Part shown: positions 44,545 through 56,352 of the stretch, one piece after another
Layout of the letters: the number at the start of each line of letters is the position of its first letter
How positions within the stretch are numbered: position 1 is the first letter of the stretch
Assembly: GCA_015680685.1 (NCBI GenBank)
Contig: MNCI01015802.1
Location: 284,944-348,943, forward strand
Source: Gnetum montanum
Lineage: Eukaryota > Streptophyta > Gnetopsida > Gnetales > Gnetaceae
Reading direction: 5' to 3'
DNA length: 64,000 bases
Translations under genes and position numbers: made by a program
Notes under the pieces: generated by a model
Told to the model about the DNA's origin: nothing
The model's database searches: none
Seen by the model: the letters and a program-made list of their open reading frames with translations, nothing else

Positions 44545-45830
44545 GCATGGATAGCCATCTCCCCCACTCAGTTCGAATAAGGAGATCTAAAAACTTGAGC
44601 GTAGATTTCCATCTTTTGAGGTAGTTGTTGCACTAGCTTGTCTTGGCTCTAGGAAAGGCTTTATTTGTTGGATGTTGATCAACCGCTTTTTATCTAGGCT
44701 CTTAGTTTTGTATATAGTCATGGCTCTAGAAGAAAAGGTTTCATTAATTATATAAGGTCCCTCCCACAACATTTGAAATTTGGTTTTCTGAAGTACATGT
44801 GTGGGATTCCAGTAGAGAACATTATCTTCCAGTTGAAATTTTACTTTCTATATTCTAAGGTCATGTTGGTGTTTGTTATATGCCTTGTGCACTTCATTCA
44901 AAAATAGGCTACTAATCAATTTTTTTCTAGCACATTAAGGTTGATCAATCTTTCCTTTTGTGCTAAACTTAGGTTAAGGTCCAAGTCATAGGTTGTTAAA
45001 AGTGTACAAAGCTCAGATTAGATTGGAAGTGTTAGAAGTTTTTCATACACTAGCTCATAGGGAGAGTAGCCAATAGGGAGTTTTCATATTCAGTGGTAGG
45101 ATCAAAGGGAATCATTAAGTTTTATGCTCCAATATCTCCTATATTTGCTTATGGTCCTTGTTAGGATCTTTGTAATCTTCCTATTGGTGACTTCTACTTG
45201 ACCATTGGCTTGGGGGTGATAGGGTGTTGTTAATTTATGTTCAACCCCTAAGTGTTGCATTAGCTTTTGAAAGGTGGCACTTGTAAAATGAGTTCCATTG
45301 TTAGAAATCAATGCATGTGGCACCCCAAGCCTATTTACAACATTTTTTTGTACAAATCAAGCAATGGTGGATGATGTACAATTAGTGACTACTGCTCCTT
45401 CTATCTATTTGGTGCAATAGTCAACTGTTACTATGATATATGCCTTTCCATTAGACATGGGTGTGATGGGATGCATAAAGTCTATGCCCCATATGTCAAA
45501 GGGCTCTAGTGGTTGAATCCACTATAAGGATCCTTCATTCGAGCAATCATCCCACCATCTCTTTGACAACATTCACAAGATCGGATGAATTGGTGGGCAT
45601 CCCTAAAGATTGTAGGCCAATAGTATCCTACCATCAGAATTTTTATGGTCATGCATCTCCTTGCATAGTGGCCTCCACAAGGGCCTTCGTGAGCATCCTG
45701 GAGAACTTGCAATTGATTTACATCAAGGGCATACCAACAAACCAAGTCATCAATGCACACCTTATAAAGGTATCCATTAATTTCCATAAAGTACTTTTCC
45801 TAATGAAATAATTATTATTTCTTCCTAAAG
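44545..45830 (-). pseudogene. Element F integrase
   Basis: The zinc region is complete: DAHEGPCGGHYARRC, then RSCECCQRDGGM (45787-45506). The core has [40 protein letters not shown] (catalytic Asp changed to Asn) and HPQANGQVEVTNRKI (catalytic Glu kept). It is the mirror image of C, which keeps the Asp and has lost the Glu. Purine tract GAGTGGGGGAGATGG follows at about 44560. Confidence 0.85.
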
Positions 45831-45839
45831 TCTAGATCT

Positions 45840-47185
45840 TATGGCATCTCTTGAGTGAGAAAGTAAGTGAGGATGTCATCCTACCATTTTGATTCAGGGA
45901 GCACTTGGTCATTTATTACTCCTGTAAAGAGGAGTTCATCTGGAAATTGACTAGAGAGCGCACTCTCCTCCTCTTTATTATCCCATCTTATTTGAGAGAG
46001 GTGCTCAGTGACCACATTCTTAGTACCTTTCCAATCTACCATTGTGAGATCGAATTCCTGCAAGATCATGGGCCATCATATGATATGGAGACTCACTACT
46101 AGCTTGTTCATTAGGAAGTGCATGGCACTATGATCTATGTGCACAAATACTTTATATTTAAGCACATACTGCCTAAACTTTTTAAGAGCATACACTTTTG
46201 CCATTAGTTTTTTCAATTATGCATCCATAATGCTTCAGCTTATAGAGTAGATGTAATATGGACATTTCTCATTTTCCAACAATGTAAGCATAGCTCCCAA
46301 GACATAATTAGATGCATCCATCATTATATAAAATGTTCTAGACCAATCTAGTGCTCATAGAATTAGAGTCTCTACAAGCTTCTCCTTTAGTTGCTGGAAT
46401 GCATGTTTGCATTCCTTGGTTTAAATGAAAAGAGCATCTTTCTTTGTAAGCTTGACCAACAACTTTGCAATCTTAGAGAAATTATCTATGAATTGTCACT
46501 AGTAGCCAGTGTATCCAAGGAATGATCAGACATCTTTGACTATCTTAGGTTGACATGTGATTGCTTGGATAACCCTCTTTTCTAGGTCTACATCAATCCC
46601 TACCTAAGTAATTCTGTGCCCTAGTACTATGCCTTCTTGTACCATTAAATGACTTTTCTACCAATTAAGCATGAGATTTATTTTAATACATCTTTTCAAC
46701 ACCTACTCAAGGCAATCCAGGGCTTGCTCAAATGTAGCCCGATAAGTAGAGAAATCATCCATAAACACTTCTACCCCACTACTAATTTGCTACTAAAAAA
46801 TACTAAGGACTAGGAATTGAAATATTGTAGGGGCATTACACAAACCAAATAGCATCTTACAATATGCAAAAGTCCCCCAATGACTCATGAATGTTGTCTT
46901 GGCCTAATCCTCTAATGCGATCTGGATTTGGTTATAGCCACTATAACCATCCAAAAATTATAGTAGTAATGCCTAGAGATAGTGTCCAACACTTGGTCCA
47001 AAAATGACAATGGGAAATGATCTTTAAATGTTGTCATATTCAAAAGCCTAAAGTCAATGTAGACCTACCACTTACCACCTTCCTTTGGCACAATTATGAA
47101 TGAGCTAGCCCACTCACTATCTACAATGGGATAGATAAACCCCGCCTTGAGGAGTTGCTCCATTTTCTTCTTCACAATATGCTTT
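45840..47185 (-). pseudogene. Element F RNase H and reverse transcriptase
   Basis: RT at about 47185-46480, with VPKEGGKW-like, YYYNFWMVIVAITKSR (frame-shifted YSGYNQI region) and a complete FMDD box at about 46755-46772 (VEVFMDDFS). RNase H at about 46330-45881, ending LQEFDLTMVDWKGTKNVV and HLSQIRWDNKEEESALSSQF. Stops occur throughout, mostly TAG. Confidence 0.83.
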
Positions 47186-47199
47186 AATTTGGGGTTCAG

Positions 47200-48190
47200 C
47201 TACCTCTGCAGCTATCTTCTTAACTTCATGGCTGAGTTAGTGTAGATATGATGTTGGCATATCCTTGGATCGATTCTTATTATTTTGGGATATGACTAAG
47301 CACAGGTTGTTGGCCATTAGTTAATGATCCTCACTAGCTTGTCTTTTTGTTTAGAAGCAAGATTTGCATTGATTATGACCAAATTGCCATTATTTAAAAA
47401 TGTATACTTCATGTTGACTAGTAGAGTATTTAACTCTCGGGGGTATTACTTAAAATGATCAAGGATTATCAACTCTCCCTAATACGTGTCGTCATCTTCA
47501 TCATCAAAGTGTTGGTGATGAACTTGCTCAAGTTCATCCATGCCTTCGACATAAGCACATGTCAAGCTCTTAGTAGGTTCTATACATAGTGAGCTACTAT
47601 CAAAGTTAACTGTAAGCCACTAGGTGCCCTCCTATTTTACGGCTTCTGTGTATAGGCCCTTTGGATATCTGCTTCATGTGCACAGTGATTGCATGCTCTA
47701 ATAAATGTACTTTTAATGGACTAGATTTTTTGCACACAATTGCACCTGTTATCGCTATATGTGATGCATTGAACACACTTCTTCTCTAAGAATCCAAATT
47801 CATTTTCCTTGAAGATTTCCAAGGAGAGGTCCCTAATGCCCATTCATGCATCAACAATGCTTAACCATGCATGCTCCATGATCACTAGAAAATCGATAGG
47901 ATAGGACCACCCACAAACTACAGTCACAATATCCTCCACTAATCCTAAAGGAATAGTAATTGATTGGTCTACCAATCCAAATAGATGTTGCTCTTCTTGA
48001 GAGGTGGTAGGTTCCAGTCCTTGTACATGTCCTGGGAGATGAGCTTGACACTAGAACCAGAATCAAGAATAGCCTTGCATGGCTCATGTCTAGTGATCTG
48101 TAAGTAAATAAGAGGATTTCCTAGGTCAGATATTTTTGTGGGAAGATTTCCAACCTTGAACCAATCAGAAATAGCATGAGTTAACATCAT
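47200..48190 (-). pseudogene. Element F protease and linker
   Basis: The protease active site CKAILDSGSSVKLISQDMYK (48100-48040) keeps DSG. It is followed by LGLVEDIVTVVCGWSYPIDF and, after a short deletion that removed the PIILGR part, MEHAWLSIVDAWMGIRDLSL and CITYSDNRCNC. 47200-47600 is the linker with an extra acidic run (DDEDDDTY-like) missing from C. Confidence 0.78.
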
Positions 48191-48194
48191 AGTA

Positions 48195-50172
48195 TGGATC
48201 TAAGGTGGCATTTGATTTGAAGGGCACATAAATGTATTTGATGTAGAGGATGAGGGTGTTGGAGATACAAGGCAACCAACCACATTAGGTTGAGAGAGTT
48301 TGGGAGGACTTTTGGGTCAAGAAAAGGGTCATTTCCTAGATTAATTGTTTGAACCACTCAACTAGAAGGTTAGTTGTGAATGTACAACCCTCATAGCATT
48401 TCATTGTTGCAGCTATGGAGGAATTTCATCTTGCATGGATAGAATAGGAGGTAACTAGGTTGAGGGTGGAGGGATGTGCATAGACAGATGTAGAGGGTGG
48501 TATGGATATGGGTGTTTCCCTTGAGAAGATGGTGAATGAGTTTAATGGTACTTTGGAGGGTAATAGTGATGTTAGAATGAGGTGTGGCTAGCCAAACTTC
48601 ATGGAGAGACAAGTTGCTAAACATAGTACCTATATGGATCTAGTTATCTATAAGGATATTGGTATTTTGACTATGGCATTCCCCATGACTATGGTTGGTG
48701 ACATTATTGACATTGTTCATATGGTTGTGGTGGAGCTTCACTTGGATAGTAAGCTTATTATTACTAGAGGAACTACCTTGGATTACCATGAGGATAAGGT
48801 AATTATTTGGGTGCTTGCCTTCATGCTAATTAAGGATTTAATGTGTACATGCTAGACTCTTGTAAGTGTGACACCATAGCGCAACATCCCATAGGATGTT
48901 CATACTGGCAAATGTCATAACCAACGTCATCATCAGAGTCTATCTTCACAACTTCTACTACAGCAGCTTTGCCCTTACCTCTCTGGTAGACATGTTTAGC
49001 TTCTTTCCACCTCCTGTGATTATAATCACTATTTTTCTCTTTGGATTCTTCAGCAATCCTCATAGCAATTTGGAGTTTTTCATCCAAAGAGTTCCATAAT
49101 TTATCTACCTTTGTCAAAATATCATAAACAGATTTTTGGATGGGCAAGGTTTGCCTATTCACCACCTTGTTAACTAGTGACTCTTCCTCGTCATAAAATC
49201 AAACCTCCCTTTTCCTAATGGAAGGATCCCTATTATATTTTTTTACACTTTTTCTTTTTTGCAACTCACCTTCTTCTTTTGTAACTTTCTCTATCAACCT
49301 TTGTATCTAATGAGCTCTTATTTCAAATAATCTCCCTTGGGCATAAACCCTAAGAGTTCTTTTGGTTTTTTCTCTGAGCCCATCTATGATATGGTGGAGT
49401 TGTTGCCGATAATGTCCTCTATTACCTCTTCAATTATTGTGGGCATGGAAATTAGTATTATTGCCTCTCTACGCACCTCCATCATAATTGTTTCTTCTAC
49501 AATGTTTTATAGAATTAGAAGAGCAAGAAAAATTGAATGCAGATGAAGAGGGCGAAGAGGAAGAAAGACTGCTTGTACCATGATAGCTACCAATTCCCCT
49601 TTAGTTATCATGGCCATGTTCATCAATTTTCTTATCATCTTAATGCTTGTTCGATCCCTTACCTTGATTGCCATCTTCTCTTGAACCCGGATTGTTGATT
49701 ATACGATGTAGATTCAGGGCCAAACTCTCATCACCAGTAACAAAAGATGGAGAATTTTCATGCTAAGAGCCCTTAGAGGGAGGGTCCTCATTGTTGTCTT
49801 GGTTTAACAGGAACAAGGGATTCGTGAACTGTTTCCCCTTCACATCCTCATGGTGCCTCTTTTGATGTCGATCTTGCCTACATTGTGTTTTAGTGGGACA
49901 ATAGTCCTTAGTGTCATAATCATGCACAACATATTCCTCTTGAAGATCTACAATGCCTAACTTCTTAAGAGTTTGAAGTAGCATAATGGGCATAGATTGA
50001 TCGGGAGGCATTACAATGTTGCCTTCCATATCATGCCATCATAGTTGCTCATCCTAATGTAGGATGAAGGTGAAATCAAGCACATACTCATCTAGATGAG
50101 TATATACCATCCTGCACTCTTATGGGACCAATAGTTTCCTATCATTTCACCTGTGAGAAAAAGAATATATTT
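48195..50172 (-). pseudogene. Element F gag
   Basis: Same layout as the C gag. The start codon position at 50172 reads ATA instead of ATG, so the start is lost. LEGNIVMPPDQSMPIMLL-like N-terminal domain (50029-49763), then a His/Ser-rich region. The central gag domain present in C (about 27650-28080) is mostly missing here near 49400-49410. Zinc knuckle CDICQYEHPMGCCA is at about 48885-48925, then the Pro/Gln-rich tail. Confidence 0.78.
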
Positions 50173-50303
50173 TTGTGAAATAACTAAAATATTAGTATGC
50201 CTATGTAGTTATATTATTTGGGAATAATTTTGACCTTGGGGTTTGTCCAATGATATTAATAATATTTACTAAACCTAGATAGCACATTTTTTGACAAACA
50301 AAG

Positions 50304-50321
50304 TCCCTAGAAATAGCACCA
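50304..50321 (-). other. Element F primer-binding site (tRNA-Asp type)
   Basis: The minus strand reads TGGTGCTATTTCTAGGGA; degenerate but in the expected place, one base from the LTR. Confidence 0.72.
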
Positions 50322-50322
50322 A

Positions 50323-51282
50323 TGATGAGTAGCTGATGGCACCCCTATGTCCAACCATATGAATTATGAAGTGCTCACGTGCGATTTAGTCAAATTTTGT
50401 GGACTCTCTAGTTTCCAATGAACTAGTCTTCTAAGAAGTGAACCATGCCCTAATGGTTATTCGTTGTCTTTCCAATTACACTTGTGAACTACAAAGGTAT
50501 GGTTAAGTCTAACTGAGACATATGATTTTTATCATTTTATGTTTTATAGTTTTGGTGCTTAAAGAGAGAGATGAAGTAAATTGAGAACTAATTAAATTTA
50601 ACTATTAAACCAGTCTTAACTAGTCCTAACATAAGCATCTAGTCCCACTTTTCGTACATGTCCTGAACCCACATATCCACTACTAGGTTACCAAGTGTTA
50701 CGCTACTAAGAACACCAAGTAATAACACTACTGGGATTACCAAGTGAATACATGTTATGCTTGAAGCAATCATACTTTTATATTTAATCTATTTAGCTTA
50801 GCTTGCTTAGTTACTTAATTAGCTTAATTATTGAAAAACATTGAATAAATAAGTAAAAGCATTAAATGCATGAATAAAACATCTAAACTATCTTGAATGC
50901 TACAAGGTTTATCACGAAGTTCATCTTTACTGCTACACACACTGTCGTGCGCAAGTACAATAGTGCTCGAATAAAGATTTGTACGCTTAATGACTTCTAT
51001 TGTAGGCACTTGGGAAAATATTCTAACTTTCAAATGTAAAAACTACAAGAGTTCAGCTACTACTATGACTTGAATGCCCATAAACACAACTAGGAGCTCG
51101 TATTTATTTTTTTTGTTATAGGACTACATCGATGAGGCCCTGTAGACATAGAAAATGCTACATCGATGTGACCCTATCGACGTGGCCCCATAGACATCGC
51201 AAACACTACGTCAATGCAGCCTCGTCAATAGGGCAATACCATGTAAATGGGTTCCATCAACATGACACATTGATTCTCATCA
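50323..51282 (-). repeat. Element F 5' LTR, 960 bp
   Basis: On the plus strand it runs from TGATGAGTAGCTGATGGCAC to TTGATTCTCATCA. It is uninterrupted, whereas the matching C LTR contains D; the D target site reads CTAGGTTACCAAG here (50684-50696). U3 has ATCGATGAGGCCC and CGACGTGGCCCCAT words. Confidence 0.87.
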
Positions 51283-51904
51283 TATATATATACATGATTG
51301 ACTCTATTATGAATGCCACATATTTATTTAAGTGGTATTACAAAATTATTATGCAATGCATGATTAACAAATATGATAAAAAAAGGATAAAACAAAATAA
51401 AGCTAAGCTTGATGTAGTACCTTCATGTTCTAGGTGGTGGTGGCCCCTCCATTAGTGTCTTTTCGTTATCATCTAGCTTTTGAAATTGGTATCAGTTCAA
51501 TAGCACTGAGCTTTTCTTCCTTTGATCTAGGATCATGTACTATCTATGCAAATTCAACAATGTTAGGTAGAGTTGGTACTTCTTAAGGACATGGAAGTTA
51601 TGGAAACATCTTTTTGGCTTTGATGTATCATGCTACAAACTATGTTCTTTCTACTTCAAAAGCTATGGCCATCTTTTATAGCTGTTTATAATCTATCATC
51701 TTGCAGGTCAATTTTGTTGCTACATCTTTTTGATCTTGGTAGCTAGACTTGACTATTTGTAGTTCAAAGTTTGCTATGTGAAGTTTCTATTGTGCATCTT
51801 TCTTATCTACAAACTCTTTTTCATACATTGAGTACACTATAGCAACTTGTTGCTCCAATTTTGTCCTTGGCCTACCTACTATTAACATGGCTAAGTTAGC
51901 ATAC
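51283..51904 (-). pseudogene. Second copy of the element H segment
   Basis: Colinear with 38693-39307: same 3' untranslated part, stop TGA at 51425-51423 after PPPPRT, and the coiled-coil end NLAMLIVGRPRTKLE at the right edge. Both edges (with F and with G) are at the same bases as in copy 1. Confidence 0.75.
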
Positions 51905-52761
51905 TGATGAGTGGTGAGTATACCCTACACCCAATCATATGAATTACAAGAGTTCAAGCACAATCTCATCAAATTCCATAGACTTAAGTTCCTAAGTACT
52001 TTGGTTCTAGGACATGAAATCTAATCATGATGATTGTTGTCTTCCCAACTACACTTGTAAAGCTTAGTTATATGGTTAAGTGTAATTGGGACACATGATT
52101 TTTATTATTTTATATTTTATTCACCTACAATTGATAACAAGTTGAAACTCAATTTATTAGCCAATTTAACTAATCTGATTGCTAATTAATAACTAACTAT
52201 TCTAACATAAGCATTTGATTCCACTTTTCATACACATCCTAAATGCATACAACACTGCTAGGTTACCAAGTGTTAAGTGCTACTGAGATTACCAAGCACT
52301 ATATGTTATGCTCGAAGCAATCGTACTTTTGTGTTTAATCTATTTAGCTTAATTAGTTAATTAATTAAAGTCTTACTTATGTTGATTAATCACATAATTA
52401 ATAAAAATGGTAAATGTAGAAATAAATCATTAATCTATTCCAAGTGCTACAAGGTTTGATCAAAAGGCTTATCTTTATTGTTGTTCACATTGGTGTGCTT
52501 ACGTACATCAGTGCTCAAATAAAGATCTGTACACTTTCTAACTCCTACTGCAAACACTCAAAAAAATATTTTAACTTCAAATGAAAAAATTGCAAGAGCT
52601 CTACTATAACTATGATAAGACTCTCATAAAGAGTAGATGAGCACGTATTTATGACTTTATTATGGAGCTACATTGATAGGGTTTCATAAACACAGCAAAC
52701 ACTATGTCAAAATGGCCTCGTTGATGGGGGTCCATCGACGCAATACTTTGACACTTCATCA
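51905..52761 (-). repeat. Element G 3' LTR, 857 bp
   Basis: On the plus strand it runs from TGATGAGTGGTGAGTATACC to CACTTCATCA, the duplicate of the E LTR. Polypurine block (minus strand ATTTATTTGTGGGGGTA) follows at 52762-52795. Confidence 0.87.
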
Positions 52762-52983
52762 TACCCCCACAAATAAATGAAAACTCATCCTTGAGTTCCC
52801 TTACAAAATTGAAAAGGTGTGGGATTACTGATTGACACTTTACACAACAAAATTGAGTGCCCAGGTGTACAAATTGACATCATTACAAAATTTGTGATGT
52901 TCAAGACAAGAAATTGAACACCATGATGTGACTACTCAAACTGGACAACACATCCTCTAATGGCATGAAGATGGTTGAGAAGA

Positions 52984-55812
52984 TTAAATAGTCCCAAGTG
53001 GTGGAGGTTCCTAAGGTTTTAAAGGACCTTCACCAACTTTCAATGCATGTAGTGGTTGAGGAGGCTATGGCTATCCTGCTACAACTACTACCTCTAGTAA
53101 AAGTGAAAGGCATCTAGTAATACCTTCATCTTCTCCTCCTTACTCTAGGGATCATTCACAATTCACATTGCATTGCCAATGTGGGCTGAAATGGGGATAT
53201 CCCATGGATAGGGCATTACTAGGAATGGCTCCTTAATGTTGATGAACCATGCAGCAAATTGTTTGCATTTGACATCAAACACCTTAACTATGTTTTGTAG
53301 CTCTTGGTAGTCATTCATTCTTTTTTCCAAGCTCTTGGAATTGGATCTTTGATCAGTATATTTACCCTTGAGAACCTTGAGTTTAGTGTTTTCCTCTGTA
53401 AGCTTTTGCTAGGTTCCTTATGATGCTTGAACTCAGCCTCGTACAACAAGTATGAGCTAGCCACCTGCTTTTCTAGTTCTGACCATAGTCGTCTAGTAGT
53501 CAACATAGTAAGGCTTGAATACTAGAGATTGAAAAGCTCCATACATTCAGTCATCTCCTCTATCTACAACTCTTTTAGGAAAATTTTTACTTTATTTTAT
53601 TGATCAATCCCATCAATGATGGATTGCTAGAATTTGCATCCTTGTTGAAGTTGCTGGAGGGTCTTGTTCACTTTTACCTTGACCACTTGGATGTGTTTTT
53701 CATTTATTTCTTTCTGTAGGCTGACTTAGTCTTTGTAGTGATCTTTAACTCTCTCAAATTTGAGAGCCTCTTATTTCTAGGTGGTTACCTCTATTGCAAT
53801 CTTTTGGTGAAGGTACGAACCTCCTTCGTGGAGAGGTTTCTATTCTTAGCTACCAATCTCCTTAACTTTATATTTTCTCTAGCCAGTTGCTCCTGCTTTT
53901 GATGGATAAAATCAGTTAACTATTGTTTATGTGCATCAACATTTTGTAGGCGATGATTTTCTATGATCAACTACACATTCTCCTAGCGGGTCAAATCCAA
54001 GGCCTTTTGAATTTTATGCTAGGTGGCATTTACCAAGGATTGGTAGAACACTATCGTTTCCATCATACCCTCAACCCCTTTCAACCTAGTGTGAAGCTAT
54101 TCAAGAGCTTCATCTCTTGTCAATGCTAGGTTGAGAAATACAAGGTCAGTAATTTGGGCTCTCAGTTTAGCAACTTCTATAGCCAAGTGTTCATTTAGCT
54201 CCTTGGCTATTTTGAGTTGCCCTTCCAATATAATGTTCTTGTTTGTTGCCTCTAGCAGCTCCAATTAGGTTGCAATTATGTTATCTGGAGGGTCAAAGAC
54301 ATTTGAAATCAATTTCCTAGTTCCTACCAGTCGATCCAATAGTTGTTGATACTATGTTACGCTTAGTCTGCCACTTATGGTCCCTACGAATATCTACACA
54401 TATTTAAGTGCAATGACATCTAGTACAGACATCGTAGGTGCATTGAGTGTTTCATCAATTTTATTAGTAACCACCTCTACTGCTATTTCTTACCCTTGGT
54501 GCTACATCACTAGTATTATTGCCCCCTCACCCTTCTCCAAGCACACTGAAAAGGTTGCAACATTCCCATAAATCTCTAGGAATTGCTACTACTCTGAGAG
54601 AGATACCATTACATCTCTGGTGCTAGGATTTAACCTATGGATAACTACATTTATTAGACAAAAAAATGCATCCACCTCCCCCCATTAGGCTGACTATTTA
54701 GGTTACCTCATTTAGGTGACTCATCATGGGCCAAAATGGATCTCCATCACTCATGCCTACCTATTTCTCTTTCTTCCTCAAGAGCCATTCTTAGTACTCA
54801 TGCAACCATTGGAATGTTGTAAAGATGTCTGATACTATTTTCTAAGTGGTAGGTGTAGGTGGTGGTTGTTGCTCCTCTTCTCAGATCATTGTTGTAGGAG
54901 TCTTATCCTTCATCATCACCACCCAGTTAGCAGTTGAAGCACATCGGACTCTCCCCTTCAACATAGTTTTTTGATGAGGCATGGGAAGGGAAGTGCCTTC
55001 CTTCTACATTTATTCTCCTTGAACTACTTCTCTATCTCTAAATAGATTAGCCATGAAAGGTTGATTGGGAATCTTCCACTCAGAGTAGCACATGCACAGG
55101 CAGAAAAGGTAGTGATCTTACTAGGCCTCACCATGGGATTTAGTTAAAAGGCCACAATCTTGTAATGGGTTCCTTTTGTTGGTGTGAGCATGTTGTACTC
55201 CTCATGGTCGACACCATAGCACTACTAAACCAATTCCTTTTTTATGCTAGGATCTACCTACATCAAAATCTTAGCGAGATTCACCCTAGCTTCAGGTAAC
55301 CCAAGTGCCTCTGCAATGGCTTGCACAAAGTAGGACACTAAAATGTCCTTGATCAACACCATTGAACTAGCTTACCTATTATTCCAAAATAAGAACATCT
55401 CTCTCATATACCACTCCCCACTAGAAGTGATAACTAGTAACACGGGAGAGGTCTTTACTTGGTCCTATACCTCTTTAACTACTTGCTTCAAGAAAGAGCC
55501 AAAGTTTAACTCTTGGAGCACTATTTTTTAGACTTTCCTTGATTTGATTTGATTCAAGAAAGCATCCATTAAGATCACCTCAAGGTTCGCTTATTGAGAT
55601 GATGCCTCATCCTAGTGAGAATGCTCTATTACTATCACCTATTCTAGAATCTAACAAATAGACTCCACTTCGGCCTCTTCCCTAAGAGGTCCTATGGCAT
55701 GGATTGCAATCAATTCTTCCTAGGCCAATTCTTGGCCCCTTCTCATTCTTGGCCATTTTTCCCTTGGCTAAGATGATCCTCCTTCTTATGTGTGTTTACC
55801 TTTTGGTAACAT
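52984..55812 (-). pseudogene. Element G 3' ORF (env-position, coiled-coil protein)
   Basis: ATG at 55812-55810, directly after GATCACAG. The N-terminus begins MLPKGKHT. The domain follows with SSGEWYMREMFLFW, LNPMVRPSKITTFSACAC and LPFPCLIKKLC (to about 54960), then a Q/T-rich linker (54340-54940) and coiled coil to about 53320. It ends with NDP.SKEEKMKVLL near 53140 and TAA at 52986-52984 after LGTI. About 930 codons, many stops. Same protein as in B, C and D. Confidence 0.73.
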
Positions 55813-56123
55813 CTGTGATCACAACACTTCCATGGATTAGTAGATATAATGTGTAACTTAAAATTTTTGGATACCTTATCTCGTTAATTAGTTACACTTG
55901 CCTATGGTTGGACCATGTCAAATTGATTATTTTATTATTATTTTATTCATTAATTAGTAACTATTTATTGTAATTATTACGAGAGTTCATTGGAAAGGTT
56001 TAACTCTTACAATCTAGTGTTTTAATGATGATTCCTTAGTTAAACCTTTATGGAAATTAGAAAAATGTCAAAACATTTCCTATAAAAAATGGAATGTTTG
56101 TGCCCCCACAACTAAAAGCTTAC
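55813..56123 (-). other. Predicted leader intron of element G 3' ORF
   Basis: Donor CCAAAG|GTAAGC at 56123 and acceptor GTGATCACAG at 55813, both good matches to plant splice sites; 311 bases. TTTTAGTTGTGGGGGCAC follows the donor, as in B and D. Confidence 0.6.
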
Positions 56124-56254
56124 CTTTGGGAACTATAGGATCAAAGAACAGAATGATTCAAACAAAGGGTAAAGAAGTTATGGGCTCCAAAAGGTTCTAG
56201 GCTTTGAAAATTGCAAAAACTCCTTGGACATTTGAGAGCAAATGTGAAACTTTC

Positions 56255-56352
56255 TATGGGGGGTTGTGCATATATATGGTATTTTTGTGTTGCACCAACG
56301 GGGTTGTGTATATAGGCCCTCATATATGCATGAGCTCCATTGATGGGGTCCA
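56255..56352 (-). promoter_or_regulatory. Element G internal promoter-like block
   Basis: GGACCCCATCAATGGAGCTC and ATGCATATATGAGGGCC on the minus strand, then CCATATATATGCACAACC as a TATA box near 56275. It is more decayed than in C, with no long perfect palindrome left, but at the same distance (about 150 bases) from the donor. Confidence 0.5.

Larger units (their letters stand above)
40888..53480 (-). repeat. Tandem duplication, copy 2 (F, H', first part of G)
   Basis: The second copy, about 12.6 kb. It is shorter mainly because F lost about 1.55 kb. The end near 53480 is where G matches the last base of E; G then continues beyond the duplicated unit. Confidence 0.7.
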
